Below are positions 49,959 to 58,823 of a stretch of 64,000 nucleotides of DNA, one piece after another. The translations under genes were made by a program, and so were the position numbers. The DNA comes from DATBJJ01 sp963750915 (GTDB lineage: Bacteria > Acidobacteriota > Vicinamibacteria > Vicinamibacterales > 2-12-FULL-66-21): contig CAVVSF010000007.1 of assembly GCA_963750915.1 (NCBI GenBank), positions 620,001 to 684,000 on the forward strand, written 5' to 3'. Numbering within the stretch: the first letter of the stretch is position 1; each line of letters opens with the position of its first letter. A model generated the notes under the pieces. It did not search any database, was not told where the DNA came from, and worked only from the letters and a program-made list of their open reading frames with translations.

Positions 49959-50492
49959 TCAGCTCTCGTCCAACTCCATGTTCCAGTAGAAGTAATCGCG
50001 CCAGCCGTCGGGCGCGTTCTTGAGGCCGATGGAGATGCGAATCGCGGGCGCCCGTTCCGGCCGCCTCGGCATCCGAATCAGGTGCATGCCCGCTTCCGCC
50101 GGAGTCCTGCCGCCCTTGGAACGGTTGCAGCTGATACAGCAGGTGACGATGTTCTCCCAGTCTTTACGGCCGCCCTGGGCGACCGGCACCACATGATCGA
50201 AGGTCAACTCGGCCGTGGGAAAGACCTCGCCGCAATACTGACAGGAGTGATCGTCGCGCGCGTAGATGTTGGCGCGGGAGAACGGCACATAGTCGATCGT
50301 CCGCTTGATCCGGATGTAGCGCAGGAGGCGGATGACCGAGGGCAGGCGGAAGCTGAACTTGACGGACCGGATCTCCCGGTCGTACTCCGAGATAACCTCA
50401 ACCTTCCCTTGGCAGAGGAGCGTAATCGCCTTCTGCCAGTGGACGACCTTGAGGGGCTCGTACGTCGCGTTCAGGAGGAGCGTCTGCTCCAT
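49959..50492 (-). CDS. HNH endonuclease family protein
   Basis: A 177-residue HNH protein. The zinc-ribbon HNH motif reads CQYCGEVFPTAELTFDHVVP, continuing VAQGGRKDWENIVTCCISCN. The N-terminal MEQTLLLNATYEPLKVVHWQKA is typical of a widespread stand-alone family with no known restriction partner. It may nick or cleave DNA, but a role in repair or in competition is not known. It has no neighbouring methyltransferase. Divergent from the NlpC/P60 gene. Short basic C-terminal part. Confidence 0.9.
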   Translation of the reverse strand: MEQTLLLNATYEPLKVVHWQKAITLLCQGKVEVISEYDREIRSVKFSFRLPSVIRLLRYIRIKRTIDYVPFSRANIYARDDHSCQYCGEVFPTAELTFDHVVPVAQGGRKDWENIVTCCISCNRSKGGRTPAEAGMHLIRMPRRPERAPAIRISIGLKNAPDGWRDYFYWNMELDES

Positions 50493-50637
50493 GATTACGC
50501 ATCATTCTCGCCGATGGATGACGGCCTGTCAAGGCTCAGCGGCTCGTAACAGGATTGTTTCCAGCGGCTTAGGGACAGTCACAGGAATCGACGCCCGGCC
50601 GTCAACAGATGCGGCAGCGGATCCGATAACGAAGGCG

Positions 50638-51192
50638 ATGTGCAAGACCGGAACACTGCGGACGTGGATGCTGGCGGCGCTTCTTCCGGTCTTGGCGACC
50701 GGCTGCGCCGCTCCGCTCACGGCTGGGGGCGGCGCCGTCCCCCGCCCCTTCCCCGCCCCGGCCGGCGCTCCGTCTCCGGCAAACACCGGAGGCACGGCCG
50801 CCGAGTCACGACCGGCCGGTCCGGCAGCCGGCTACGCCATCGCGGGCACGGCGCTCTCGTTCCGCGGCAGCCCGTACCGGAATGGCGGCGCCGATCCGTC
50901 CGGCTTCGATTGCAGCGGCTTCATCTGGTACGTCTTCAACGCGCACGGGATTCGAGTGCCGCGCACGGTCACGGGTCTCTTCAGTCAGGGGTTCGACGTG
51001 ACGCCGGACGCGCTCGAAGCGGGCGATCTGGTTTTCTTCAGCACCGAGGCGACGGGAGCTTCGCACGTCGGGATGTTGATCGGCGGCGACTCGTTCGTCC
51101 ACGCGCCGAGCTCGCGCGGTCAGGTCCGCGTCGAGCGCATCAGTGCATCGTACTGGTCGTCGCGGTACGTCGGCGCGCGACGAGTGAGGTAG
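50638..51192 (+). CDS. NlpC/P60 family lipoprotein (cell-wall peptidase)
   Basis: A 184-residue lipoprotein. Signal peptide with lipobox ATGC, a Pro/Ala-rich linker, and an NlpC/P60 domain with the catalytic Cys in GFDCSGFIWYVF and His in ASHVGMLIGGDSFVHA. These enzymes cleave gamma-D-glutamyl-diaminopimelate or related bonds in peptidoglycan stems. The ATG at 50638 directly precedes the signal peptide; longer frames upstream are non-coding. It ends two bases before the convergent metallopeptidase-like gene. Confidence 0.9.
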   Translation: MCKTGTLRTWMLAALLPVLATGCAAPLTAGGGAVPRPFPAPAGAPSPANTGGTAAESRPAGPAAGYAIAGTALSFRGSPYRNGGADPSGFDCSGFIWYVFNAHGIRVPRTVTGLFSQGFDVTPDALEAGDLVFFSTEATGASHVGMLIGGDSFVHAPSSRGQVRVERISASYWSSRYVGARRVR

Positions 51193-51193
51193 G

Positions 51194-52009
51194 TCAGGCC
51201 GCCTGGCCCTGTCGCTGGCCCTTGCGCCGGCTGGTCCGGGATCCGGTGAACTGCCGGACGTGCAGGTCGTTCTCGGTGTAGACGACCGGCTGCGTCAGCG
51301 GCTTGAGCGGTTCGACGCGCACGGTGCAGTCCGACGCCGGCATCTCGAGACGCTCCATGTAGCGCTGCGGAAACGACGGGAAGTTGCGGAACGTCGTGGC
51401 GAGCACACCGCCATGCAGCCGGTTGAGCCCGGCGAAGTCGTGCTGCAGGAACTCCAGCAGCGACGGATCCGGTTCGGTCGCCAGGTACTCCTTGACCATC
51501 GCCGCGACCTGCTCGTAATAGAGCGGACCGTGCGAGCGCATCGAATCGGAACCGTCGGCGCGGACGAAGCGTCGGATGCCGGTCTCTTCCGGATCGATGT
51601 GATAGAGCTCGTGGATGACCGTGTCGAGCTTGGCGATCCATGCGGGCGTTCCGTCAGGATAGAGCTCGGCCTTCCGCGATCGGTCGAGCGACTGATCGCA
51701 GAACCTGGGCAGCACGAAGGAAATCAGATACTTGATTGCGGTGTCGCCGAGCCGGACCGTCGGCGACTTCGTGACGAACCACTCGGACCGACGGGTCAGC
51801 TCACCCGTGGTGCGGTCGCGCCAGAAGAAGTAGCCCGGCTCGCTCTCGGGCAGCGTCAGGCAATGACAAGTGGCGAAGGCGCCCTCGGCTTCGGACCGGC
51901 CGAAGCGCGCGAAGACGAGAACCTCTGAGAGGTCGATGAAGGACAGCGCCGGAGTCCGTCGCACGACATCCTGCATGAGGAGCGAGATGCGCTCGGTGTA
52001 ATTAATCAT
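51194..52009 (-). CDS. Putative zinc-metallopeptidase domain protein
   Basis: A 271-residue cytoplasmic protein. The key motif is HELYHID (HExxH-like) in KLDTVIHELYHIDPEE, followed by GIRRFVRADGSDSMRSHGPLYYEQVAAM. This layout is seen in small uncharacterised putative metallopeptidases. The N-terminal ~80 residues (YTERISLLMQDVVRRTPALS; FARFGRSEAEGAFATCHCLT) lack a recognised domain, and the C-terminus is Arg/Gln-rich. The ATG at 52009 follows a good promoter (52125-52153). Proteolytic activity is inferred from the motif only. Confidence 0.75.
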   Translation of the reverse strand: MINYTERISLLMQDVVRRTPALSFIDLSEVLVFARFGRSEAEGAFATCHCLTLPESEPGYFFWRDRTTGELTRRSEWFVTKSPTVRLGDTAIKYLISFVLPRFCDQSLDRSRKAELYPDGTPAWIAKLDTVIHELYHIDPEETGIRRFVRADGSDSMRSHGPLYYEQVAAMVKEYLATEPDPSLLEFLQHDFAGLNRLHGGVLATTFRNFPSFPQRYMERLEMPASDCTVRVEPLKPLTQPVVYTENDLHVRQFTGSRTSRRKGQRQGQAA

Positions 52010-52124
52010 GCCGACACACGGGGCCCGAAAGCGCACACGCTTAGCGGGGCCGCGTCCCTGTCGCATCCAAAGTAAGCCCGGGGTTACCGAACTCAAGGGG
52101 GAGCTCTGATGCTGTGTGTCAATC

Positions 52125-52153
52125 AGTTTACGGAGACTCTCGAATCCTGTCAA
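52125..52153 (-). promoter_or_regulatory. Probable promoter of the metallopeptidase-like gene
   Basis: On the minus strand, TTGACA (52153-52148) is a perfect -35 box, with a 17-base spacer and TAAACT (52130-52125) as -10. The ATG is about 115 bases further on. A second TTGACA at 52122-52117 has no matching -10. Confidence 0.6.
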
Positions 52154-52208
52154 GGTGAGCAAAACAAAAAACTTACGGCCGAGTCGCGAGTGCAAAAGTG
52201 AGTCGCGA

Positions 52209-53075
52209 TTAGAGCCCCTTGGGAGGGCCGTTCGGCTTGCCACCCGGCGGGGTCGACGGCGTGACGATCTCCCCTGGCAGCACGGCTGGAACGCCGCCCG
52301 CAGGGGGCGTTAACGCTGGCCCCGATTCGGGTGCGTCTGCGGGCACGACTGGCTCAGCAATAACCGGCGGCGGTGTGGCGACGTCCATCCTGCGCAGCAG
52401 CATCGCCTGACGACGCCGTAAACGCGCCGTCGGATTGCCGGGATTCAGCAGCCGCGGGTTGATGATCGCGCCGGCGAGGAGCGCTGACTCCTGCGGCGAG
52501 AGCGACGCGGCCGACTTGCCGAAATAGGTCCGCGCCGCCGCCTCGGCCCCGTAGATGCCACGGCCCCACTCGATCACGTTCAAGTACAGCTCGAAGATGC
52601 GCTGCTTGGTCAGCTCGGCTTCGAGGCGACGCGCGATCAGCAGTTCGCGAGCCTTCCGAATCGGATTCTTCGAGGGGGACAGGTAGAGGTTCTTCGCCAG
52701 CTGCTGGGTGATGGTGCTGGCGCCGCGATAGAACTCCATGCGCTCGAGGTTGACCTCCATCGACTCCTGCAGCTGCTTGAAGTCGACGCCCTCATGCTGC
52801 CAGAACGTGCTGTCCTCGGCGACGAGCACCGCCCGCGTCAGGTTCTGCGAGATCCGCGAGTACGGGACCCAGCGCTGAACCGTGCGCAGCGGTTCACCGG
52901 CCGCGGCCGCCTGGCGCGCCCGCAGCTCGATGAACGCGGTGGTCTGTGGATTCTCCGTGCGCAGCACACGCACGTCAGGCAGGGTCAGGTAGATGTAGGC
53001 GGCGCAGGCAAAGCCTGCGGCGGCAAGAGCGGCGAAGGTTCGCCATACCGTCCGCAGGCGCTTGCGCCGGGCCAT
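52209..53075 (-). CDS. mtgA: Monofunctional peptidoglycan glycosyltransferase MtgA
   Basis: A 288-residue type 1 GT51 enzyme with one N-terminal membrane helix (AALAAAGFACAAYIYLTL). The catalytic Glu is in LVAEDSTFWQHEG; RGASTITQQLAKNLYLSPSKN and RRLEAELTKQRIFELYLNVI are the conserved GT51 motifs. It polymerises lipid II without a transpeptidase domain. The C-terminal ~70 residues are a Pro/Ala-rich tail of no known role. It is 10 bases after the M48 gene on the same strand. Confidence 0.94.
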   Translation of the reverse strand: MARRKRLRTVWRTFAALAAAGFACAAYIYLTLPDVRVLRTENPQTTAFIELRARQAAAAGEPLRTVQRWVPYSRISQNLTRAVLVAEDSTFWQHEGVDFKQLQESMEVNLERMEFYRGASTITQQLAKNLYLSPSKNPIRKARELLIARRLEAELTKQRIFELYLNVIEWGRGIYGAEAAARTYFGKSAASLSPQESALLAGAIINPRLLNPGNPTARLRRRQAMLLRRMDVATPPPVIAEPVVPADAPESGPALTPPAGGVPAVLPGEIVTPSTPPGGKPNGPPKGL

Positions 53076-53084
53076 CGACTGCGA

Positions 53085-54560
53085 TTATAGACCCCGATCT
53101 CCGTCGCGCTGCGACACGACGATCTTGATCCGGTCGCCGGGACGCGGTGCCTCGCGCGGATCGTAGTCATTCATGATCGCCAGCGTCGCCGGCTTGACGA
53201 CGCCGCCGTTGCGCGCCGACAGCGACTGCCAGGTGTCGTTGTTGCGCACGGTGTAGAGATCGACGCGGTTCGGGCGGATCGACCCGGCCTCGGCTGACGT
53301 CAGCGTCCGGAACGACTGGATCGTGCCGGCGAATTCCCGATCGGCGGCGCGGAACTGATCCGAGGGCGCGATGCCGGCGATCAGGTAGATGCTGCGGCCG
53401 TGGGCAATATGCGCCGTCCTCGTGACGATCTGACCGAGCCCCTGCATGTTCCCCTGCCAGGCGCCGACATACGCGTCGCTGCCGTTGATCCGGGTCTTCT
53501 CACCGGCGAGCTGACGGAACCCGGAATTCAGCATCATTCCGCGCGCGGTCTCTTCGACCGACCGTTGCGCGTCACCGGCAACCTGCAGCAGGACGTAGTG
53601 CTCGCGGTCAGGCGCCTTCGCCAGCACCTGCGTCTTCGCGTTCTGGATCTCCCAGCCCTCCGGGAACGTCAGCGCCAGGCGGAGATCGGGATGAACGAAC
53701 CGCGATCCCTGGACGATGCCTTCACTCGGGCTGTCGCCGAAGATGAGGCCGTCCACCCGCGTCAGGTACTCCGCCTCGTCGACGACTGGCTTGCCCGTGA
53801 TCTTCGCGGAGGCCTGCGCCACCGCCGCCTGCACGTGCTCGACGCGGTCAGCCGGCGCGGGATGCGTCGACAGCCAGTTCGGCACACCCTTGCGGCTGCC
53901 GCTCGCATCCTCGAGGCGCGCCAGCGTATTCAACATGCCGGCGACGCCCGACGGATCCCACCCGGTCCGCGCGGCGTACTCGGCGCCAAGCGAGTCGGCC
54001 TGCCGTTCCGCGTCGCGGCCATGCTTGAGGAACAGCAGGCCGAACGCGTTCTCCGCCAGGCCGCTGTAGGGCTGCGCTTCGGGCACGAAGATGCTGAGCA
54101 GCGTCAAGCCGATGCTCGCGCTCGTGGCTTTCGAGTACTGCTGCGCCGAGTGGCGGGCGGTGACGTGCCCGATCTCGTGACCGAGGACACCGGCCAGCTG
54201 CGCCTCGTTGTCGAGGAACGGCAGGATGCCGCGCGTGAGATAGATGAAGCCGCCCGGCAGGGCGAAGGCATTCACCGCCGGTGAATCGACAACCGCGAAT
54301 TGCCACGGCAGGTTGGGGCGATCAGACGCCCGCGCCAGGCGCATGCCGACGTCCTGCACGTAGCGCTGCAGCTCTGGATCGGAGTAGACGCCCATCTCCT
54401 CGCGCACCTGGGCATCCATCTGCCGGCCAAGCTCGATCTCCTGGGCCTCGCTCATCAGCGAGAGCTCGCGGTTGCCGGTCGCCGGATTCGTCGCGCATCC
54501 GGCGACGAAGGTCGCGGTCAGCAGCAGCGGTGGAAGCGTCCGGGGCAGTTTGAGGTGCAT
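53085..54560 (-). CDS. M48 family metalloprotease lipoprotein with C-terminal LysM-like module
   Basis: A 491-residue lipoprotein (lipobox VAGC). The BepA/YfgC-type M48 domain has HEIGHVTARHSAQQ and the third ligand in DAERQADSLGAEYAA. The middle (~290-430) resembles a stress- or quality-control domain. The last ~55 residues (VDLYTVRNNDTWQSLSARNGG; DYDPREAPRPGDRI) match a LysM-like peptidoglycan-binding module. It probably degrades misfolded outer-membrane proteins while attached to cell wall. The ATG at 54560 is well placed. A run of two cell-wall genes (this one and mtgA) follows. Confidence 0.9.
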   Translation of the reverse strand: MHLKLPRTLPPLLLTATFVAGCATNPATGNRELSLMSEAQEIELGRQMDAQVREEMGVYSDPELQRYVQDVGMRLARASDRPNLPWQFAVVDSPAVNAFALPGGFIYLTRGILPFLDNEAQLAGVLGHEIGHVTARHSAQQYSKATSASIGLTLLSIFVPEAQPYSGLAENAFGLLFLKHGRDAERQADSLGAEYAARTGWDPSGVAGMLNTLARLEDASGSRKGVPNWLSTHPAPADRVEHVQAAVAQASAKITGKPVVDEAEYLTRVDGLIFGDSPSEGIVQGSRFVHPDLRLALTFPEGWEIQNAKTQVLAKAPDREHYVLLQVAGDAQRSVEETARGMMLNSGFRQLAGEKTRINGSDAYVGAWQGNMQGLGQIVTRTAHIAHGRSIYLIAGIAPSDQFRAADREFAGTIQSFRTLTSAEAGSIRPNRVDLYTVRNNDTWQSLSARNGGVVKPATLAIMNDYDPREAPRPGDRIKIVVSQRDGDRGL

Positions 54561-54656
54561 GAGTTACTCCTGCACCCCGAAAGTGCAACTCACGTGCCCG
54601 GGCCGCCGGTCGGAAATCGCCAGTAATTAACGCGGTCTGTCTGGCTGTGCTGTCCG

Positions 54657-55802
54657 CTACTTGGTAACGGCCGACTCCGCCGCAGTGACGGCCGCGCTGG
54701 GTGACGCCGTGCGATGACCCATGGCCGACAGCACGCGTTCGAGCGCGGTCACGAACAACAGCACGTTCGAGAGCGTCGAACCGGCACCCATGATGCCGAC
54801 CCGCCAGACGCGGCCGGCCAACGGTCCAAGCCCGGCGCCGATCTCGATGCTGAATTCTTCGAGCAGCCGCCGGCGGACCGCCGCTTCGTCGACGCCGTCG
54901 GGAACCTTGACGGCGTTCAGCGTCCACAGTCGCTCGGGAGCTGGCGGCAGCAGCGAGAGCCCGAGCACCTCGAGGCCGGCGGCCAGCGCCAGGTGGTTGC
55001 GGCGATGGCGCGCCCACCGATCCTCGAGCCCTTCTTCCTCGATCACGGTCAGCGCTTCGCGCACCGCATAGACGAGCGGCGCCGAGATCGTGTGATGGTA
55101 CTTGCGGCGGATCCAGTAGTCCTCGAGCAGCGAGAGATCGAGGTAGAAGCTGCGGCTGGCGACGCGCTGCGCCAGCGCCCGCGCCGAAAAAGAAATCGGC
55201 GCCATTCCTGACGGCGCGCCGAGCCCCTTCTGCGAGCAGCTGTAGCAGACGTCGATTGCCCAGTCTTCGGTGCGGAGCGGCAGCCCGCCGAGCGACGTCA
55301 CGGCGTCGACGACGGTCAGGGCGCCGGACGCCGCCGCAATCCGGGCGATCTCCTGCACCGGATTCAGCACGCCCGTCGACGTCTCGGCGTGGACAACGGC
55401 AACGATATCCGCCGGCGCGGCCGCAAGCGCGCGCTCGACCGCTGCCGGATCGCACGCCCTCCCCCACTCGACGTCGAGCCGCGCCACGTCCGCGCCGTAG
55501 CGCTGAAAGATCTGCGCCAGGCGATCGCCGAAATAGCCGGTGACGACGGTCAGCACCCGGGCGCCGGGCCTGGTCACGTTGGCGACGGCCGCTTCCATGC
55601 CTGCGGTGCCGGTGCCGGAGAGCAGCAGGCTCGACGCGCCGCTGCCGGCGCCGAACGTCCAGTCGAGCCGACGCCGGACGTCATCGAGGATCGCCATCAT
55701 CTCGGGATCGAGATGCGAGAGGACGGGTTCACTGAGGGCGCGCATGACGCGCGCCGATACCGGGCTGGGGCCGGGGCCGAGAAGCAGGCGTTCGGAAGTC
55801 AT
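54657..55802 (-). CDS. Class V aminotransferase (alanine-glyoxylate / serine-type)
   Basis: A 381-residue PLP aminotransferase. MTSERLLLGPGPSPVSARVM, GTGTAGMEAAVANVTRPG, VVDAVTSLGGLPLRTEDW and the PLP Lys in SQKGLGAPSGMAPISF are typical of the alanine-glyoxylate/serine-glyoxylate aminotransferase group. It transfers amino groups from alanine or serine to glyoxylate or pyruvate. The exact donor is unresolved. The ATG at 55802 gives the standard start; the longer frame upstream belongs to the GNAT gene's shadow. It lies downstream of a terminator on the same strand. Confidence 0.92.
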   Translation of the reverse strand: MTSERLLLGPGPSPVSARVMRALSEPVLSHLDPEMMAILDDVRRRLDWTFGAGSGASSLLLSGTGTAGMEAAVANVTRPGARVLTVVTGYFGDRLAQIFQRYGADVARLDVEWGRACDPAAVERALAAAPADIVAVVHAETSTGVLNPVQEIARIAAASGALTVVDAVTSLGGLPLRTEDWAIDVCYSCSQKGLGAPSGMAPISFSARALAQRVASRSFYLDLSLLEDYWIRRKYHHTISAPLVYAVREALTVIEEEGLEDRWARHRRNHLALAAGLEVLGLSLLPPAPERLWTLNAVKVPDGVDEAAVRRRLLEEFSIEIGAGLGPLAGRVWRVGIMGAGSTLSNVLLFVTALERVLSAMGHRTASPSAAVTAAESAVTK

Positions 55803-55862
55803 GAACTGAAGAGGGTAATGAACGCCGCGCGATGCTGTCAACGATCGCCACGGCGAGCGTCC

Positions 55863-55897
55863 AAAAAGAAAGCCGGCCCGGACGAACCGGACCGGCC
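55863..55897 (-). terminator. UUCG-loop terminator after the GNAT-S8-GNAT operon
   Basis: Read on the minus strand: GCCGGTCCGG, loop TTCGT, CCGGGCCGGC, then TTTCTTTTT. The 10-bp stem has one G-T pair and the loop contains the stable UUCG tetraloop sequence. It lies 60 bases after the stop of the second GNAT gene and before the class V aminotransferase gene, closing the operon. Confidence 0.85.
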
Positions 55898-55956
55898 TCC
55901 TCCCGTCAGCAGCGCGGCGCGGCCGGCGGCCGCGTCTCGCCTCCCCTCGCAGTAGT

Positions 55957-56619
55957 TCAGTGGATGGTCTGGCTCCACGCGGATCGCGAGCGCCGCCAGT
56001 CCTCATCGAGCAACGTCCAGAGGATCTGATCCAGGTACTCGCCGTCGCGCAGGAACGACTTGCGCAGCACGCCTTCCTGGACCGCGCCCAGCTTGCGCAG
56101 CGCGCCGTTGCCCCGGCCGTTGGCCGTCGCCGCCCGCGCCTCGAGACGTCGGGTGCCGACAATCTCGAACGCGAAGTCGACGACGAGCGTCGCCGCGTCG
56201 ACGAAGATGCCGCTGCCCCAGAACGCCGAGCCGATCGCGAATCCCCACTCCGCGGTGCCGAACCCGGGCTCGAGCTGGCGGACCTGGAAAATCCCGATTG
56301 CCGTGTCCATGTTGTGCGGCACGACAGCGAAGCAGATGTAGTTGCCGGCGGCCCGCTCGCGATGCGTCCAGGCGATGAACCGCTCGAACCCTTCGACCGT
56401 GGTCGGCGGCGGCGAGATGAACCGCGCGACTTCCTCGATCGACAACATCGCCAGCAGCGACGGCGCATCGGACAGCCGCAGCTCGCGCAACGTTGCCTGG
56501 GCGCCGGTCAGCACCGGCAGCGCCTGGCGCCAGTCGCTGGTGGTCACGGCGCGGGCCGACGCCATCACGGCCTGCACGTCGACGACCTCTTGCGCGTCAC
56601 GAAATGGCATCTTCTCCAT
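55957..56619 (-). CDS. GNAT acetyltransferase, RimJ/RimL type (downstream paralogue)
   Basis: A 220-residue GNAT protein. The first ~30 residues are variable, then LRELRLSDAPSLLAML, EEVARFISPPPTTVEGFERF, WGFAIGSAFWGSGIF (acetyl-CoA loop region) and RRLEARAATANGRGNGALRK are typical of RimJ/RimL N-terminal acetyltransferases. The core is roughly two-thirds identical, ungapped over ~180 residues, to the paralogue encoded at 58824-59498. Its ATG overlaps the stop of the S8 protease gene by one base (TAATG), so the two are co-translated. The substrate is unknown; a peptide or protein N-terminus is likely from the family. Confidence 0.9.
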   Translation of the reverse strand: MEKMPFRDAQEVVDVQAVMASARAVTTSDWRQALPVLTGAQATLRELRLSDAPSLLAMLSIEEVARFISPPPTTVEGFERFIAWTHRERAAGNYICFAVVPHNMDTAIGIFQVRQLEPGFGTAEWGFAIGSAFWGSGIFVDAATLVVDFAFEIVGTRRLEARAATANGRGNGALRKLGAVQEGVLRKSFLRDGEYLDQILWTLLDEDWRRSRSAWSQTIH

Positions 56620-58724
56620 TAGAGTCCCCCTCCCAAGATGCCGGTGACGGCGCCAAGCACACCCGACGTAGTCTGATTCAGGTCGGCAGGCGGCGCCGTC
56701 GAGACGGGCGGCGCCGGCGGGAAGAGCTCTTCGATGGGAATCTCGTCGAACACCAGGGGATCGGCGTCAGGGTTCTCGAACAGCGCCGCCTCCGCGCTCG
56801 AGCTGCCCCAGGTCACGTCATCGCCGTCACTCGCGGTGCCCCAGACGATTTCGTCGAGGATCCCGCTCGTGCCCCAGACAATGTTCTCGACGTCGATCGC
56901 CGTGCCCCAGACGATGTTCTCGAGATCGACGGCCGTCCCCCACACGATGTTCTCGCAGTCAGCACCGCCGCAGGCCGTGCCCCAGACGATGTTCTCGACG
57001 TCGGCGACCGTGCCCCAGACGATGTTTTCCGCGTCCAGCGTGCCCCACACGATGTTCTCGCCAGCGTCGACCGTGCCCCAGACGATGTTCTCGACGTCAT
57101 CGATCGTGCCCCAGACGATGTTCTCGCAATCGTTGCCGCAGGCCGTGCCCCAGACGATGTTCTCGACGTCGTCGACCGTGCCCCAGACGATGTTGAGGCC
57201 CCAGGCGTTGCCGCTCGGCTTCAGCACGCCGCCGCTGACGCGATGGTTGCCCCAGTGAATCTCCTTGCTCCACTGCCACGAGCTCGGATAGGGATCGCCG
57301 GCGCGGGCGCGCGAGAAGTAGCGGGCGAGCTGCACCGCCCCTTGCGTGTTGAGGAAGCCGGCGCCCTGCGTCAGGGCGTCGTACTGGTACTCCTGCGCCG
57401 TGTACTGCAGGACGGCCTTCACCAGGTTCGGCGTCAGCTTCGGGTTCGCCTGAATCATCAGCGCCACGGTACCGGCGACGACCGGCGAAGCCATGCTCGT
57501 GCCGCTCAGGCTCAGATACGGCTTGTAGCCCGGGTCCCGAATGCCATTCAGGAGGTAGGCCGACTTGGTGCGGTAGAACTCGCTCGACGGGTGCACGAGC
57601 GACACCATGCCGGTGCCGGGCGCGACAATGTCGGGCTTGGCTTCGTAGTCGATCGCCGTCGGCCCGCGCGAGCTGTAGCTCGCGATCTTGTCGTCCTGGC
57701 GGAACACGGTGCCTTCGGTGCTGGAGGCGCCGACGGTCAGTACCCACGGCGCGTTGCCGGGGGCGGTGATGCTGCCGTACTGGACCTTGCCGTTCGCCTT
57801 CTTGCCAAGGTTGCCGGCGGCCGTGACAACGACGATGCCGGCGTCGACCGCGCGCTTGGCGGCCAGCGTCAGCGGATCGGTCAGGTACGACTCGGTCACC
57901 TTCGCACCAACCGAGAGGTTGATGACGCGGATGTTGTGCGCGACGCGGTTCGCAACCGCCCACTCGAAGGCAGCAATGACGTCGCTGATGACGCCGCGGC
58001 CATCCTGGTCGAGCACCTTCAGACTGACGATGTGGGCCGCCGGAGCGATGCCGGCGCGGGCGCCGTACGAGTCATAGCCGTTGCCGGCGATGATGCCCGA
58101 CACGTGCGTGCCATGCCCGTTGTCGTCGTACGCCGTCGTCAATCCGTTGACGAAGTCGACGAACGCCGACGTCCGCTGGCCGTCCACCACGCGCACCTGG
58201 CTGTTGGTGCCGTGATACGACAGGTCGTCGTGCAGGGAGGTGATGCCGGAGTCGATGACCGCGACGCCGACACCGGCGCCGTCGTAGCCGTACTGCCGAC
58301 GGACGGCGCGGGCGCCGACCGTCACCGCGGCACGATTGAGGTGCTGGCCGGTCGGCCGATCGTCGTGGATGCTGATGACTTCAGAGCGCTCGGCCAGCGC
58401 CTTGATGACCCGGTTCGGCAACTCCACGACCATGCCGTCGATCAGCTTCAGCTGGCGGCCGACACGGCCGCCCAGCTTGCGCACTTCCTGGCTGGCGTTG
58501 CCGTCCTGTCCCGGCTTGATCTGGATGATGACGCGGGAGGTGCCCAGGAGCCGTCCCGAACGAGCCTTCAGCTCCTTGTCTATCTTCTCGGCGCGCTGCG
58601 GCTGCCGCCGGTGACGCTGCTCCCGCGGACCCGCGCTTGCGTCGCCAACCAGGGCGACGGCGAGGAGCCCGACCAGCACGGCGGCTGGCGTGAGCCATTT
58701 GCTTACTCGCTGTCGAACACACAT
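56619..58724 (-). CDS. S8 subtilisin-like protease with C-terminal NIVWGT repeats
   Basis: A 701-residue exported serine protease. Signal peptide 1-31; I9-like propeptide ~62-122 (RVIIQIKPGQDGNASQ); catalytic Asp158 (AVIDSGITSL), His204 (NGHGTHVSG), oxyanion Asn305 (TAAGN) and Ser410 (LSGTSMASP). From residue 511 to 641 the domain is replaced by about twelve copies of a 10-14 residue unit NIVWGT(A/V/I)xDxE, eleven with IVWGT intact, two carrying Cys pairs (ACGNDC, ACGGADC). An acidic/Pro-rich segment and a Gly-rich end (VLGAVTGILGGG) follow. The repeats could be a substrate, a binding array or a precursor. It is flanked by two GNAT genes in one operon. Confidence 0.93.
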   Translation of the reverse strand: MCVRQRVSKWLTPAAVLVGLLAVALVGDASAGPREQRHRRQPQRAEKIDKELKARSGRLLGTSRVIIQIKPGQDGNASQEVRKLGGRVGRQLKLIDGMVVELPNRVIKALAERSEVISIHDDRPTGQHLNRAAVTVGARAVRRQYGYDGAGVGVAVIDSGITSLHDDLSYHGTNSQVRVVDGQRTSAFVDFVNGLTTAYDDNGHGTHVSGIIAGNGYDSYGARAGIAPAAHIVSLKVLDQDGRGVISDVIAAFEWAVANRVAHNIRVINLSVGAKVTESYLTDPLTLAAKRAVDAGIVVVTAAGNLGKKANGKVQYGSITAPGNAPWVLTVGASSTEGTVFRQDDKIASYSSRGPTAIDYEAKPDIVAPGTGMVSLVHPSSEFYRTKSAYLLNGIRDPGYKPYLSLSGTSMASPVVAGTVALMIQANPKLTPNLVKAVLQYTAQEYQYDALTQGAGFLNTQGAVQLARYFSRARAGDPYPSSWQWSKEIHWGNHRVSGGVLKPSGNAWGLNIVWGTVDDVENIVWGTACGNDCENIVWGTIDDVENIVWGTVDAGENIVWGTLDAENIVWGTVADVENIVWGTACGGADCENIVWGTAVDLENIVWGTAIDVENIVWGTSGILDEIVWGTASDGDDVTWGSSSAEAALFENPDADPLVFDEIPIEELFPPAPPVSTAPPADLNQTTSGVLGAVTGILGGGL
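56802..57194 (-). repeat. NIVWGT repeat region of the S8 protease gene
   Basis: About twelve units of 30-42 bases encode NIVWGT plus an acidic spacer (residues 511-641). Codons for NIVWGT are nearly invariant (AACATCGTCTGGGGCAC) whereas the spacers vary, suggesting recent duplication or selection on the core. Opposite-strand frames read VPQTMF repeats and are shadows. Confidence 0.85.
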
Positions 58725-58823
58725 TAGGAATCTTCCTTTGTATACCTTCCGCTCTCGCGCGGAAGTGGTCGTCGTTGCCGGCGTGATGAGGACCCGCCTG
58801 CGTCAGGCGGTGGGCTGACTCTG

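Noticed and set aside
56802..57194. CRISPR-like periodic DNA
   Set aside because: The period is a coding repeat in an intact protease frame.
56734..57258. Plus-strand ORF with VPQTMF repeats
   Set aside because: It is the exact antisense of the NIVWGT repeats; it has no ribosome site and the sense frame is a clear protease.
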